A stretch of DNA of 64,000 nt from Candidatus Obscuribacter sp. (GCA_016718315.1 JADKDV010000005.1:744001-808000); one strand, 5' to 3'; positions 43,981-53,433 are shown, counted from the first letter of the stretch. Notes: generated by a model from the letters alone, not told the origin. Made by a program: numbers and translations.

Positions 43981-45703
43981 TAGCTTTGCCCACCAGTGTG
44001 GCGCCAGGACCGCTAAACCCGATATGTTGTTTGGCCTCGCTGCTTTGTCCATGCCCAATCGGTGACTCCAGTAAGTAGGCGGCAATCATATGATTGAGCT
44101 TTTTGATGGTGCCTGGATTTTGCTCTGGCAAAAACGGTAGTGGCTTGCCGCAAGGGTTTTTAAGGATGTATTTGGTAAAGGCAATAAGATTACGCAGAGT
44201 ACCCCAGCGTCGTCTCAGTCTCATGCCATCAAAAATTTGGGCATCGACTGTGGCGGCTTCTAGCTGCGGTCCATTGGTAAAATATTGCGCATCGGGACAC
44301 TCTAATACAGTCATACCGCTGGCCCAGGCTCTAAAGCAGAGATCTTGAGCTTGCGTAGTGAGCGAGATAAAAGAGCTGTCGATGCTTTCTTTGGACTTCA
44401 AAAACTCCATAGGTATAAGCATGCCGCTAAATTCGTGCCAGTCAACTGTGCCATCGGCTCTGGGCTGGGGCGCCAGGCTGTCTCGCACTTCGGCAGTGGC
44501 GCAGACTATAGCTGTTTGACCGGCTTGTTTGAGTTGCTCTGCTCTCCGCACCAGACGCTCCAGGCAGTGCACCGTGGGTAGTGCGGCAGCGGAGAGTATA
44601 AAGACATAGCTAGCGCTGCTGCCCCGGGCGACACGGCTGAGAGTCTGACCGACATTGGCGATAGTTATACCCTGCCATGACTGTGCCGGTTGGTTGAGCT
44701 CTTGATTTTGTTCATCTTTAGCACCCATGGTGATAAAGCGCCAGCTTCTAAAATCGTGCTGACCATAGGGCAGTGAGCCAATATCTGGCTTATCGCAAAG
44801 AGCGATACTGTCTTCACCGTGGGCTCCCTGACAAAACCAGTAACGCAATTTGTCCGGGTCATAACTTTGATAAGTTAGAGTCTTATTGTAGAGTTCATCA
44901 GGCTTTTGCATGCTCGTGGCAAAAACACAAAATTCAACTTCAGGTAGTGTTTGAGGTCTTTGCTCTTCTGCATTGGCTAGGCTGGCTTGTACGATAAATT
45001 GATATGTTTCGCTCTCTGGATCGAGCGCCAAAAGCTTTTGTACTGGCTCTAAAAGTGGCACATAGTCAAACTTGACCTCGGTTTTATTGAGGTTCCATCT
45101 GTTGCGCTCAACTATATCTAGATTGTAACCACTCTCTTTAAACAGTTGCTCTACCAGCGCTCTTGTAAAAAAGCGCATGTGGGTATGGTCCAATAGTCCC
45201 ACCGCTCTGTAAGGTAGGCGGCCAGCCAGGAGGCTAAGTCTAATGTCACCGTGTGCGACATGGGGAATAGAGCTGACGATTTTGCCGTTTGGGTTTAATA
45301 GCCCTTTGATTTGTTTGAGAGTCTCAGCGGGATCTCTCAAATGCTCCAGTACATCTGCCAGGAGCGCAACATCAAACTTTTGACCCTTAAAGTGCTCGCT
45401 CAAATCAGTTCTATCGAGATCGAGCACATGTACTTCATGCCCTTTGGCTCTTGCTTCTTTTGCCGCGTCGCTGTCAATTTCGACGCCAACCACCTGGCAG
45501 GCAAAGTGATTGATCATGGCGTCTGTCAAAAAGCCAGTACTGGAGCCGAGTTCTAGGACTCTTTTGTTGTGACCAACGCGGTTGAGCAAACGACCATAAT
45601 GGGTGCTCTCGTCCAACTCTTGCAGTTTGTAGTCGTAGCGCAAAGATGAGTCTGCCAGGTCTTGCTGAGCGTTTGTGACGCGGTTGGTGTCAATTGTTGG
45701 CAT
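43973..45703 (-). CDS. SAM-dependent methyltransferase fused to a glycosyltransferase-like region
   Basis: A 576-residue cytoplasmic protein. Residues about 25-190 form a class I methyltransferase: VLELGSSTGFLTDA (SAM loop), VVGVEID, and DVLEHLRDPAETL, where DVLEH is typical of Methyltransf_23/11 enzymes acting on sugars or lipids. Residues about 250-480 show nucleotide-sugar-transferase-like spacing (YVFILSAAALPTVHCLERLVRRAEQL, then a GMLIPMEFLK segment), but the catalytic DxD is not clear. Proteins of this design occur in polysaccharide clusters, yet no other such gene is nearby. Confidence 0.82.
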   Translation of the reverse strand: MPTIDTNRVTNAQQDLADSSLRYDYKLQELDESTHYGRLLNRVGHNKRVLELGSSTGFLTDAMINHFACQVVGVEIDSDAAKEARAKGHEVHVLDLDRTDLSEHFKGQKFDVALLADVLEHLRDPAETLKQIKGLLNPNGKIVSSIPHVAHGDIRLSLLAGRLPYRAVGLLDHTHMRFFTRALVEQLFKESGYNLDIVERNRWNLNKTEVKFDYVPLLEPVQKLLALDPESETYQFIVQASLANAEEQRPQTLPEVEFCVFATSMQKPDELYNKTLTYQSYDPDKLRYWFCQGAHGEDSIALCDKPDIGSLPYGQHDFRSWRFITMGAKDEQNQELNQPAQSWQGITIANVGQTLSRVARGSSASYVFILSAAALPTVHCLERLVRRAEQLKQAGQTAIVCATAEVRDSLAPQPRADGTVDWHEFSGMLIPMEFLKSKESIDSSFISLTTQAQDLCFRAWASGMTVLECPDAQYFTNGPQLEAATVDAQIFDGMRLRRRWGTLRNLIAFTKYILKNPCGKPLPFLPEQNPGTIKKLNHMIAAYLLESPIGHGQSSEAKQHIGFSGPGATLVGKATI

Positions 45704-45791
45704 GGTTACTAAAAATCGCTCAGATGTAAGAAACAGAGCGATTTTAATCTAATTCTTGAGAACTTAAATTAGATAAATGAAATCGGAAGCC

Positions 45792-45986
45792 TCAGGCAGC
45801 CTTTTTGGCTGGTCTCCAGGCTCCAAGTGAACAAACACCATTTTGACAGACAACGCCCTCGGCAGCTGGGGCGGGGTTGTTATGCTCCATGGCTACGACA
45901 GTGTTGCTATCACCCTCAAGCAGTTGTTTGAGCCTGCGCTCCCCGTCTTTGCTGAGGTTATCCGGTCCGTTTGCGTGCGTGTACAT
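45792..45986 (-). CDS. Small protein with C-terminal CQNGVCS motif
   Basis: A 64-residue protein. I chose the ATG at 45986, 5-6 bases after GGAGG, rather than upstream in-frame starts. The N-terminal half is charged and helical (DGERRLKQLLEGDS). The C-terminal half has a Pro/Ala linker and GVVCQNGVCSLGAWRPAKKAA, where two Cys four residues apart could form a disulfide or bind metal. No family recognised. Confidence 0.55.
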   Translation of the reverse strand: MYTHANGPDNLSKDGERRLKQLLEGDSNTVVAMEHNNPAPAAEGVVCQNGVCSLGAWRPAKKAA

Positions 45987-46173
45987 ACAAGCCTCCATGC
46001 CAAAAGGCGCTTTTAAATAATCAAAGTTATTGGTTTTGAGCCATGCTGCACTATAGCTATTTGGGGCTATTTGCCAGTGCAGCATCGTTTTTGCTTACGT
46101 TAATGAGACGCATTTAGGGAGGGATGGTTCCGCTTGGTCTAATATTTAATAGAACAACCCAAATTGCCCGTCG

Positions 46174-47091
46174 GTGCCTCAGATGTCTCACAAAATCTTG
46201 CAGAAAGCCTCAAAACAGGCAGTTGTCGCTCTCTTTGCCATGGCAATAAGTGCTGCCAGCGCCGTGCAGGCTGCTCCTGTAGCGCTCAAGCATAGCCCCC
46301 AGACTGATTTGAGCGTGACTCAACCGGTCGGCAGCATGGGGCGTCTGCTCTTGCCTCAGGGCATGCTCAAGGTGCGCGGTCAGGTGGTCGAGGTGCAGGC
46401 TGTACCGGAGTGGCTCTTTGACCGTCACACAGTGCTCAAAGGCAAGTTGTTACAGGCTACTATCCGCAGTGGAGAAGCTGCAGCCAATCCCAATACCAGT
46501 CTTGATGCACTTGTCTATTTTAATGATGGCGACTGGCTCAAAGAGCTGTATCGTGGCAAACGCACACGTGAGTCAATCACACTCAAAAGTGGTGAAATAG
46601 TCTCAGGTAATGTGCGCTCAGTGGGTGAAGAAGCACTCAATATTGAAATTATTCCGGGCACTATTAAAAAGATTGAGCTGGGCGATATTGTGGGCGTGGA
46701 CAGTCCCTATGCCTATCGCATCAATGTAGCGCTGGCTAATGTCAAAATCGCACCCGATAGTCAGGACCTGGCTGCTGATGGTGGCGCAGTGCAATTTACA
46801 CCAGCTACTATCATCAACGGCAAATTTGGCAATCAACTGGCTAAAAACAAAACGGCAATTTTGCCCGCCTCTAATTTGCCTGGTACTGAGGGTGGTATCA
46901 CGCGCAATAAAATCGCTTCTATGGTTGCTGCCGACACAATCAATACACTGGCACCGCTTATTGCCATACCGATTGTTGTGCCTCTGGGTGAGCGCTCAGC
47001 CATACGCGGACTCAATAGCTATCAGCAAGCTGATTTTATTAATAGTGTGCTTGATTTGCCGCCGACACCATCGGCTATTGCCCGTTTTTAA
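46174..47091 (+). CDS. Secreted protein, unknown
   Basis: A 305-residue exported protein, starting at GTG 46174 or ATG 46183 (neither has a strong ribosome binding site). The signal peptide core is AVVALFAMAISAASAVQA. The mature part has two similar beta-rich units, one with LKVRGQVVEVQAVPEWLFD and one with ITLKSGEIVSGNVRSVGEEALNIEIIPGTIKKIELGDI. The second reads like an Sm-fold or PDZ-like strand pattern. The tail is Ala/Ile-rich. The gene is convergent with the kinase at 47088-49247, overlapping by 4 bases. Confidence 0.75.
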   Translation: MPQMSHKILQKASKQAVVALFAMAISAASAVQAAPVALKHSPQTDLSVTQPVGSMGRLLLPQGMLKVRGQVVEVQAVPEWLFDRHTVLKGKLLQATIRSGEAAANPNTSLDALVYFNDGDWLKELYRGKRTRESITLKSGEIVSGNVRSVGEEALNIEIIPGTIKKIELGDIVGVDSPYAYRINVALANVKIAPDSQDLAADGGAVQFTPATIINGKFGNQLAKNKTAILPASNLPGTEGGITRNKIASMVAADTINTLAPLIAIPIVVPLGERSAIRGLNSYQQADFINSVLDLPPTPSAIARF

Positions 47092-49247
47092 GTTCTGTCG
47101 TTGTTTAGCTCAAACCAAAAGGTACTACCCTGACCCGGTTGGCTTGTCACGCCAATAGTGCCAGAGTGTTGTTCTACGATTGCTTTGCAGATAGCCAGAC
47201 CCAGTCCTGTGCCGCCTTTTTCTCGGCTGTCTGACGAATCAATCTGATGGAATTTTTCGAAGATACGGTCTTTTTGATCGTCAGCTATTCCCGGGCCAAA
47301 GTCTTCCACCGCAAAGTTAATAAGGCTCTGTTTGGGTGAAGTCACTTTGATGCGGACGTCAGCACCTGGGCTGGAGAATTTGACGGCATTTGAAATTAGA
47401 TTAGTCAGTATTTGCGTCAGTTTGTCTGCGTCACCTCTTACTGTGCCATCAAAATTGAGCACTGGTATCAGATTGACTCCCGCTTTTAGTGCCATACCGG
47501 CAGTGGCATGGATAGAGTCATCGACCAGTTTACTAACAGGTACATCTTTGAGGTACATGTCCATTGCGCCTGCTTCGATTTTACGCAAGTCGAGCATTTC
47601 GTTGATCAGGCGTATCAGTCTATCGGTAGACTCTCTAGCCACTTCGATAAATTCTTTGCCCTCGCTCGAATCAAGCGTTACGATATCGTTTTCGAGTAGG
47701 CCGAGAGCACCTCTTATAGAAGTAAGGGGCGTGCGCAATTCGTGGGATACTACCGAATAAAACTCGCTGACCCGGCTTTCTGCTAACTTTCTTTCGGTGA
47801 TGTTGTGAATGATAAACGATGTGCCAGTTCTCTGACCGGTACTATTGAGCACTCTATCTACTGTCAGTGCCACATCGATGATTGCGCCACTTTTGGTTAC
47901 AAGCTTTGTGTCAATGGCGGGATTGTCTGTATTGCCATTTAAAAATGGTTTACTCAAAGCTGTCAGTGGTGGATTTTTGGGCTCAAGCAAATCTACTGAG
48001 CAACCCTTTAGTTCCTCAGCCGAATAGCCAAAAAGTCTCTCTGCTCCTTTGTTCCAACTAGTGATTTTGCCGCCAAGGGAGGCTCCGATAATAGCATCAG
48101 TGCTCGATTGCACCACATTGAGTAGATTTTGATTGAGTGTCGCTGTCCTGGTGCGCACTAGATAATCACCGATTTGCTGACCAAGTGAATTGAGCATAGA
48201 GAGTTGGTCTTGCGCTATCGAAATGATTTTTTCACAGTAAAAGTCAATTTGCATAAAGACTTTGCCTTTTATGGTAATTGGCAAAGTGTAGATTTTGACT
48301 AGCTTGGGGCGTTCTTTAAGCGGTTTGTTCAGGGCATCGCTATGGATTTCTGCTACTACAAAGCCATGCGCTTCTTCTGGATTGGGATTGCCCAGATCAA
48401 GAGTATTAGTCTCAAATTCGGTGATTAGTGCAGCAAAAGCTAGATCCTTTGGCACTATTGCATTGACCAGGCGGGCCAACAAAAGATGAGCAATTGATCT
48501 AAAGGTTTTGGCCTCAAACAATAGTTTTGTTACTGCGTATTGAGTTGTGATCTGATGTTTGCGCTGTCTCAGTTCTCTCGTTTTAAGCGCTACCAGCTCT
48601 TCTACGTGGGCTCGTGTCGTTTCCAGTTCTGATTGTCTTTGAGCGATTGCGGTTAGCTCTTTTGTGGTGGAGTGTATGGCAGTAAACAAAAAGATGTCTT
48701 CAAAGACAACCCACCAGACATGCTCTACCCAGCGCCAGGGCTGGATTGTCGCTACTCCGTAAATGGACTCAGGATAAACTATGCCCCTGACGATGTGATC
48801 GATTGTCACCACCAGCGATGCGGTTATGAGCACCCGCCAGTCTCTATAAAAGCTCAAAAAAGCTAGTGAACCAAAGATATGAAAGTGAGTCTCAACACGA
48901 CCACCAGTGAGATGTATCAATAGTGCAGAATAAAGCATCTGGGCCAGGGCAATTGTTTGCCTGGTCTGTGTTTTGCCGGGCTCTTTGATAATAAGCCAGA
49001 GTGGTCTGGATATAATCAGGCCGCCCAGCACAATTGCCGTTATAAGATGTAAGTGCACTGAACTCTGGCGACCGATATAGGTTAAGGGTGAGACAAATAA
49101 TGCCACCACTATGCCAGATAGCCACTCCAGTACCAGTAGATAGCCAAAGATTTTGTCTATGCGTTGATATGATTGCAGTTTGAGTTCTTGCAGTATTTGA
49201 TCGCTGCGACTATTGTTTTGAGTCAGTAGTTCTGCTTCGATTGCCAT
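47088..49247 (-). CDS. Membrane sensor histidine kinase with PAS domain
   Basis: A 719-residue kinase. The N-terminal 200 residues form about six membrane helices carrying a His-rich motif (LIHLTGGRVETHFHIFGSLAFLSFYRDWRVL) seen in a widespread family of kinase and GGDEF input domains. A coiled coil, a GAF-like segment (about 235-355) and a PAS domain (about 368-485) follow. HisKA has SHELRTP (His502), and HATPase_c has NLISNAVKFSSPG, DFGPGI and GGTGLGLAI. It is the last gene of an overlapping three-gene operon with the response regulator and thioredoxin-like gene upstream (TGATG overlap). The His cluster could bind a metal or cofactor; that is inference. Confidence 0.93.
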   Translation of the reverse strand: MAIEAELLTQNNSRSDQILQELKLQSYQRIDKIFGYLLVLEWLSGIVVALFVSPLTYIGRQSSVHLHLITAIVLGGLIISRPLWLIIKEPGKTQTRQTIALAQMLYSALLIHLTGGRVETHFHIFGSLAFLSFYRDWRVLITASLVVTIDHIVRGIVYPESIYGVATIQPWRWVEHVWWVVFEDIFLFTAIHSTTKELTAIAQRQSELETTRAHVEELVALKTRELRQRKHQITTQYAVTKLLFEAKTFRSIAHLLLARLVNAIVPKDLAFAALITEFETNTLDLGNPNPEEAHGFVVAEIHSDALNKPLKERPKLVKIYTLPITIKGKVFMQIDFYCEKIISIAQDQLSMLNSLGQQIGDYLVRTRTATLNQNLLNVVQSSTDAIIGASLGGKITSWNKGAERLFGYSAEELKGCSVDLLEPKNPPLTALSKPFLNGNTDNPAIDTKLVTKSGAIIDVALTVDRVLNSTGQRTGTSFIIHNITERKLAESRVSEFYSVVSHELRTPLTSIRGALGLLENDIVTLDSSEGKEFIEVARESTDRLIRLINEMLDLRKIEAGAMDMYLKDVPVSKLVDDSIHATAGMALKAGVNLIPVLNFDGTVRGDADKLTQILTNLISNAVKFSSPGADVRIKVTSPKQSLINFAVEDFGPGIADDQKDRIFEKFHQIDSSDSREKGGTGLGLAICKAIVEQHSGTIGVTSQPGQGSTFWFELNNDRT

Positions 49248-49885
49248 CAGCGCGTCCTCAAAATAGCGCTCTCTAGTGGGCAGCCGTAGACATTACTGCG
49301 CAATACAGCTAGTTCTGGCGAGATTTTACTGGAGAGTACCTGCTCTAGCAGGTCCGCTCCCTGACTATCTCCTTCGTGCCCCCGACCAGGAGTGATGCCG
49401 CCGGCAAAATTAAGATTGCCCTGGCTGTCATAGTTGAGTACCAGTCCACTGGTAGCCGCCTTAAAGGACGACATTTCAGATTGATTGATGTCGTCTATCA
49501 TAATTAGATTGGTGATTTTTTTTGCTTGCTCTGTCAGTCCGGTTTGTTGCCAGCTTGAGTCTGCGCCTTGTGGTTTGACAAATATGGCATAGGCGCGGGC
49601 CTCTCTATGGTGGCTTAGCAGGTGTTCGATTTTGCTTAGAGTGGCTATGGAGCAGGGACACTTGGGGTGCAAAAACAAAAGTACGGTATTACCAGTCTTG
49701 CATCTTTGCAGAGTGCTAGCAGCAGGCCAGGACTGAGGTGATGCCAGATATTCACCTTCGGTTGTCTGATAGCTCAATAGGACAACAAAGCCAAATCCGA
49801 TAAGGAGTAACCAGATAGCTGAGTAGCTCAGCTGGCGCATTAATCCCGTTACTAGGTTAGGCGCTTTCCCTGGCATTGTTTTCAC
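49247..49885 (-). CDS. Membrane-anchored thioredoxin-like (RedB-type) protein
   Basis: A 212-residue protein with one transmembrane helix (about 22-42) and a thioredoxin-fold domain outside. The active-site region is FLHPKCPCSIATLSKIE, where CPC replaces CxxC; this pattern is found in RedB-like proteins. Downstream are LNYDSQGNLNFAGGITPGRGHEGDS, a peroxiredoxin-like ending, and a final YGCPL. It starts at GTG (or ATG at 49876), overlaps the response-regulator gene by 29 bases and shares TGATG with the kinase start. The operon suggests redox input to the two-component pair. Confidence 0.85.
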   Translation of the reverse strand: MKTMPGKAPNLVTGLMRQLSYSAIWLLLIGFGFVVLLSYQTTEGEYLASPQSWPAASTLQRCKTGNTVLLFLHPKCPCSIATLSKIEHLLSHHREARAYAIFVKPQGADSSWQQTGLTEQAKKITNLIMIDDINQSEMSSFKAATSGLVLNYDSQGNLNFAGGITPGRGHEGDSQGADLLEQVLSSKISPELAVLRSNVYGCPLESAILRTR

Positions 49886-50285
49886 TTGTGTCTAAAATTG
49901 CTTGGATTTGCATCGGCAATATCATCGGATTGAATGGTTTGGGGATGACACCTTTTGCGCCCCAACTCATACATTTAGTCAGATCTCTAGCTTGAGCCAG
50001 GCTGGTCATAAAAATTACTGGTATCGCTTTGACCGTTTCTATTTCTCGTAACCGGCTTAGCACTTCAAACCCGTCCATCTCGGGCATCAATACGTCCAGA
50101 ACAATTAAGTCCGGGTCAAATGACTGGGCTAACTTGAGCGCGTCTTGGCCAGAGGCCGCAATCGCTACTTCCCATTTGCCTACCTTTTGCAGGCAAACTG
50201 CAGCTACCTTGCTGATAGCGAGGTCATCGTCCACCAGCAAGACCTTATTTATTTGCATTTGGTTACCCGCCTGATTGGATGCCAT
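49857..50285 (-). CDS. Response regulator receiver protein
   Basis: A single REC domain of about 142 residues. It has acidic pocket DDD (KVLLVDDDLA), the phosphoacceptor Asp in LIVLDVLMPEMDG, Thr in IFMTSL and Lys in IPKPFNP. There is no output domain, so it probably acts by protein-protein contact or as a phosphate relay. I chose the ATG at 50285 (AGGA 11 bases ahead); upstream in-frame starts reach 50324 and a later ATG is at 50258. It is the first gene of the operon with the RedB-like protein and the kinase at 47088-49247. Confidence 0.88.
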   Translation of the reverse strand: MASNQAGNQMQINKVLLVDDDLAISKVAAVCLQKVGKWEVAIAASGQDALKLAQSFDPDLIVLDVLMPEMDGFEVLSRLREIETVKAIPVIFMTSLAQARDLTKCMSWGAKGVIPKPFNPMILPMQIQAILDTSENNARESA

Positions 50286-50422
50286 ACTACTATTAATCCT
50301 CAGATCGCCCTTGCCGACCATCACCTAAAGGGATGAGATAGCGATTTTGCCAGCGCTCTTGAGTCAAATACCGCCGCCAGAGGGCATTTAGCTGGACAAT
50401 AAGTTTTGTCTTTGGCAATAGA

Positions 50423-51259
50423 TTAGTGTTTGACCAGGCTTAGAGCCATGGCAACGGCTGCTATTGCCATTACTAGTGTGGCAAGCCAGCCTCCCAAACT
50501 AACAAGAGGGCTATTGATGCGCTCACCCATGATTTTTTTGTTCTGACTAATAAGCATTACCAAAAGAAGCAGTGGTGGTGCTAGCACACCATTTAAAATT
50601 GCCGTCCAGTAAAGAGCATCCATGGCGTTTATCTTGAGGTAGTTAAAGGTCATGGCAAAAAATGCCGAGATGGCAAATAGACTGTAAAAACGTTTTGCTT
50701 TCCACCATTGCTCACTAAAGCCACAGGGCCAGCCGAGAGCCTCGGCAATGGCATAGCTAGAAGAGCCTATTAAAACGGGAATAGCAAGAAACCCTGTACC
50801 TATAAAGCCGGCGGCAAATAGTATCTCTGCCCCACTACCGAGCAAAGGCTCGAGCGCTTTTGCGGCCTGGCTTGCTGACTCAATAGTGTATCCTTTAGTA
50901 CTATTGCTGCATCCAGGTGGCAAAAAAAGGCTGTGGCCACATAAGCAAAAAGACTGAGTGTGAGCCACTTAAAGACGTTGGCTATAGTTTTGTAGGATAG
51001 AAAGATCAAGCTTGCCGTTAGAACAATTGTAATAGGTAAAATCATCCAGATTTCGCTTATTTGCGGTGCAAGCAGGTGCACGCCCGCTGCTATAGCGCCG
51101 ATGTCGGCGCCAGCATTGATGATATTGGCTATAAGCAAGAGCGATAGTGCTGACCACAGCACAGCTGGCGGATAGTGCTCTTTAATTTCCCACAGTGCTG
51201 TATGTTGCTATGCCCGAGGGATCATCGTCTGATGCCCCGGTTATCAGTCCCGGTCCCAT
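50423..51259 (-). pseudogene. NRAMP-family metal transporter remnant
   Basis: Fragments of a manganese/iron NRAMP transporter. From an ATG at 51259 the signature MGPGLITGASDDDPSGIATYS ends at a stop about 25 codons on. Another frame resumes with ALSLLLIANIINAGADIGAIAAG (TM3 region), and a third with ASQAAKALEPL, GFIGTGFLAIPVLIGSSSYA, NYLKINAMDALYWTAILNG and NKKIMGE. Homology to roughly 50 residues after the first signature, and to a larger central block after AAIVLKDT, is missing. The total would be under 290 residues against about 420 for the family. Internal deletions plus frame changes point to a decayed gene; assembly collapse is less likely. Confidence 0.8.
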
Positions 51260-51498
51260 TATACTCAGGGCTCTTGCTGCGGTGGTACCGCCAGTGGTGT
51301 TTTAGCGCCTGATTGTCTCTGGGCACTCAAAAAATAACTTTTGCTAGCTCAACAGTGGCTTCTGCTAATTGTGCCTTGCAGGTCCACCAATTGAGAGGGT
51401 TCCCATTTGCGGCAGCATTTTATATTACTTATTTTGCACTGGTTGTGACATCACCAGTGGCGCTATGCTCAAAATGTAGCATTTGCAGGTACAGTTGT

Positions 51499-51834
51499 AT
51501 GTCAATTTTGATTGGTAAATATGAATTTGAAGCACCCACTGCCCACGATGACATTCCAGAGCAAGCCGGACTCTATGCTGTAATACTGGAGCAAAATCAG
51601 GATCTGTTTTTAGTAGAGGTGCATGACACAAATAACTTGCATGCAACTCTTGCCAGCCGAGTCTTGAAGCGCAATGACCGCTCTATTGTCTATCTGGTCA
51701 CAGGCGATAAGGCGGAGCGTACTGAGGCACTTAATCAGCTATTATGTGAATTTGAATTCGATCACGAAGAGTGCTCTCAGGGCATTGGCAATAAGCGCAC
51801 TGAGACCAATGCCGGCATTGCTGTTTCGCTTTAA
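51499..51834 (+). CDS. Small protein, possibly GIY-YIG-like fold, unknown
   Basis: I chose the ATG at 51499 (AGG 9 bases ahead), giving 111 residues; an upstream in-frame start at 51313 would add a segment unlike the rest. The sequence DIPEQAGLYAVILEQNQDLFLVEV, then LASRVLKRNDRSIVYLVTG and ERTEALNQLLCEF, is spaced like GIY-YIG-type proteins, but the catalytic Arg and Glu are not evident. Function unknown. It is convergent with the PII-like gene. Confidence 0.65.
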   Translation: MSILIGKYEFEAPTAHDDIPEQAGLYAVILEQNQDLFLVEVHDTNNLHATLASRVLKRNDRSIVYLVTGDKAERTEALNQLLCEFEFDHEECSQGIGNKRTETNAGIAVSL

Positions 51835-51865
51835 TATGTTCCAGCAGTGAGACTGTGATCAAGTA

Positions 51866-52186
51866 TTAGCTTTGAGTCAAAGCTTTATTGTCGATCAGGC
51901 CTGACTGGATATGGACAAACCTGTTGATTGGCATGGCGTAAATGACACCATCGCCCTGTTGATGAGTACTGACTGTGACGCTAATAAGCTCCATCAGCTC
52001 TTCACTGCGCTCATCGGGCACGGCTACTTCAATACGCATGCGCGCCTGCAGGTGCACAGGGTCATTGGGTACCAGGCTTGAGCCCTGGGCTTCATCCACT
52101 GTGTAATGTTTAAAACCAGCTTTGCGCAGGGCTCTGGTCAGTCTATCGACCATAAAAGGTTGGATGATTGCTGTAATTAGCTGCAT
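51866..52186 (-). CDS. PII-like signalling protein of RND locus 2
   Basis: A 106-residue protein with a PII/GlnB fold pattern (MQLITAIIQPFMVDRLTRALRKAGF, then RIEVAVPDERSEELMELI and DGVIYAMPINRFVHI). The T-loop is short and lacks the uridylylatable Tyr context of GlnB. PII-like proteins of this kind are known to be encoded beside heavy-metal RND pumps, and here the gene follows the adaptor gene by 8 bases as the last gene of the efflux operon. The ligand is unknown; a role in sensing metal or nucleotides for the pump is inference. Confidence 0.82.
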   Translation of the reverse strand: MQLITAIIQPFMVDRLTRALRKAGFKHYTVDEAQGSSLVPNDPVHLQARMRIEVAVPDERSEELMELISVTVSTHQQGDGVIYAMPINRFVHIQSGLIDNKALTQS

Positions 52187-52194
52187 TAGTTGAC

Positions 52195-53433
52195 CTATTT
52201 GCTCAATCTCTGAAGAGCCATACCTAAAAGTTTTAAGCTACCTTCTTCTGCTACAACATCGCCGGATTTGAGACCATTTTTGATTTCTACAAATTCTCCC
52301 AGGGTCCTACCTGTTTCGACTTTGGTCTCGGCAAAGGTTTTATCATGTTTGCGCACATAGACTACAGCCGATTCACCAATTTGCTGCACACATTTGGTGG
52401 GCAAAAAGAGCGCTCTTATCTTGGCTGTCTCTATTGTGAGATCGCCAAACATCTCTGGCTTTAACAGTGCCTGTGAATTGTCAAAAGTGGCTTTGACAGG
52501 CAGTGTACGTGTTTCAGGTTCTACGGTGGAAGAGATATAAGTCATCGTACCGCTAAAAGTTTTACCGGGGTAACTATCTACAGTTGCAGTAACTGGCATG
52601 CCGCGTTTGACCAGACTGATGTCTTTTTCGGATAGCTGAGCTGTCAGATAGACTTGGCTGAGATCGGCTACTTCAAAGAGCGCTTTGCCCCCTTCGATCA
52701 TTTCACCGGGATCGGCGTCTCTTGTTGTAATCACACCGGTGCGTGGTGCTCTTATTTCAAAGAGATAGTGGATTTCTTTGGTTTTAAGCACGCGGTCTAC
52801 TTCTTTGCGCTCAATACCAAAGAGTTTGAGGCGCTGGACTGCTGCCTCGATGTGAGCAATGTGCCGGTCTTCAATTGCTCTTAGCGCTGCTTTCTCTTGT
52901 TCCAGTTCGTTTTCGGCTACTTCTAGCTCAGCTCTCGAGCCGATTTTTTCATCTATGAGGACTTTCCGTCTCTCATAGATTTTTTGAGCGAGTTGCATTT
53001 TGACCTGCACCTGCTTACGCTCGGCCTCACTTTCCATGACTTTGGTCAATAGTTCGCTTTCGATTTGACCGACTTCGTCAGAGCGCAGACTGGCTAACAG
53101 CTGTCCGTGTTTGACCTGATCACCTGGTTGGACAAGGACTTCTTCGACACGACCGGGCAATAGTGAAGTAACAGGTATGGTCATAATCGGATTGGCCTGC
53201 ACGACAGCCGGTATGTTTAGCTGTACAGGCAAAACGCGCGATTCTACTGGGATTGTTGTCAGATGCATCATCTGCGCTTGCGTATCGCTCAGGTCAAATT
53301 GGCTGGGGGCACAACTTTGAGCTGGCAAAGTAGCGGCAGCTGGTTCCGTCGTCTGATTTTGGCAGCCACTGAGGCTCAAACCAGTGGCGAGAGCAAGCAA
53401 TGCTGTTAGATTTTGCTTGTGCCAGTGTTTCAC
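52195..53433 (-). CDS. RND efflux periplasmic adaptor (CusB/CzcB type), lipoprotein
   Basis: A 412-residue membrane fusion protein. The lipoprotein signal ends LSGC (Cys24). Lipoyl halves (GRVEEVLVQPGDQVKHGQLL and RTGVITTRDADPGEMIEG), a helical hairpin (about 120-210) and a beta-barrel with SGTMTYISSTVEPETRT are present. The start GTG overlaps the pump's stop (GTGA), so the two are translationally coupled. Paralogous in layout to 36315-37769. Confidence 0.93.
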   Translation of the reverse strand: MKHWHKQNLTALLALATGLSLSGCQNQTTEPAAATLPAQSCAPSQFDLSDTQAQMMHLTTIPVESRVLPVQLNIPAVVQANPIMTIPVTSLLPGRVEEVLVQPGDQVKHGQLLASLRSDEVGQIESELLTKVMESEAERKQVQVKMQLAQKIYERRKVLIDEKIGSRAELEVAENELEQEKAALRAIEDRHIAHIEAAVQRLKLFGIERKEVDRVLKTKEIHYLFEIRAPRTGVITTRDADPGEMIEGGKALFEVADLSQVYLTAQLSEKDISLVKRGMPVTATVDSYPGKTFSGTMTYISSTVEPETRTLPVKATFDNSQALLKPEMFGDLTIETAKIRALFLPTKCVQQIGESAVVYVRKHDKTFAETKVETGRTLGEFVEIKNGLKSGDVVAEEGSLKLLGMALQRLSK

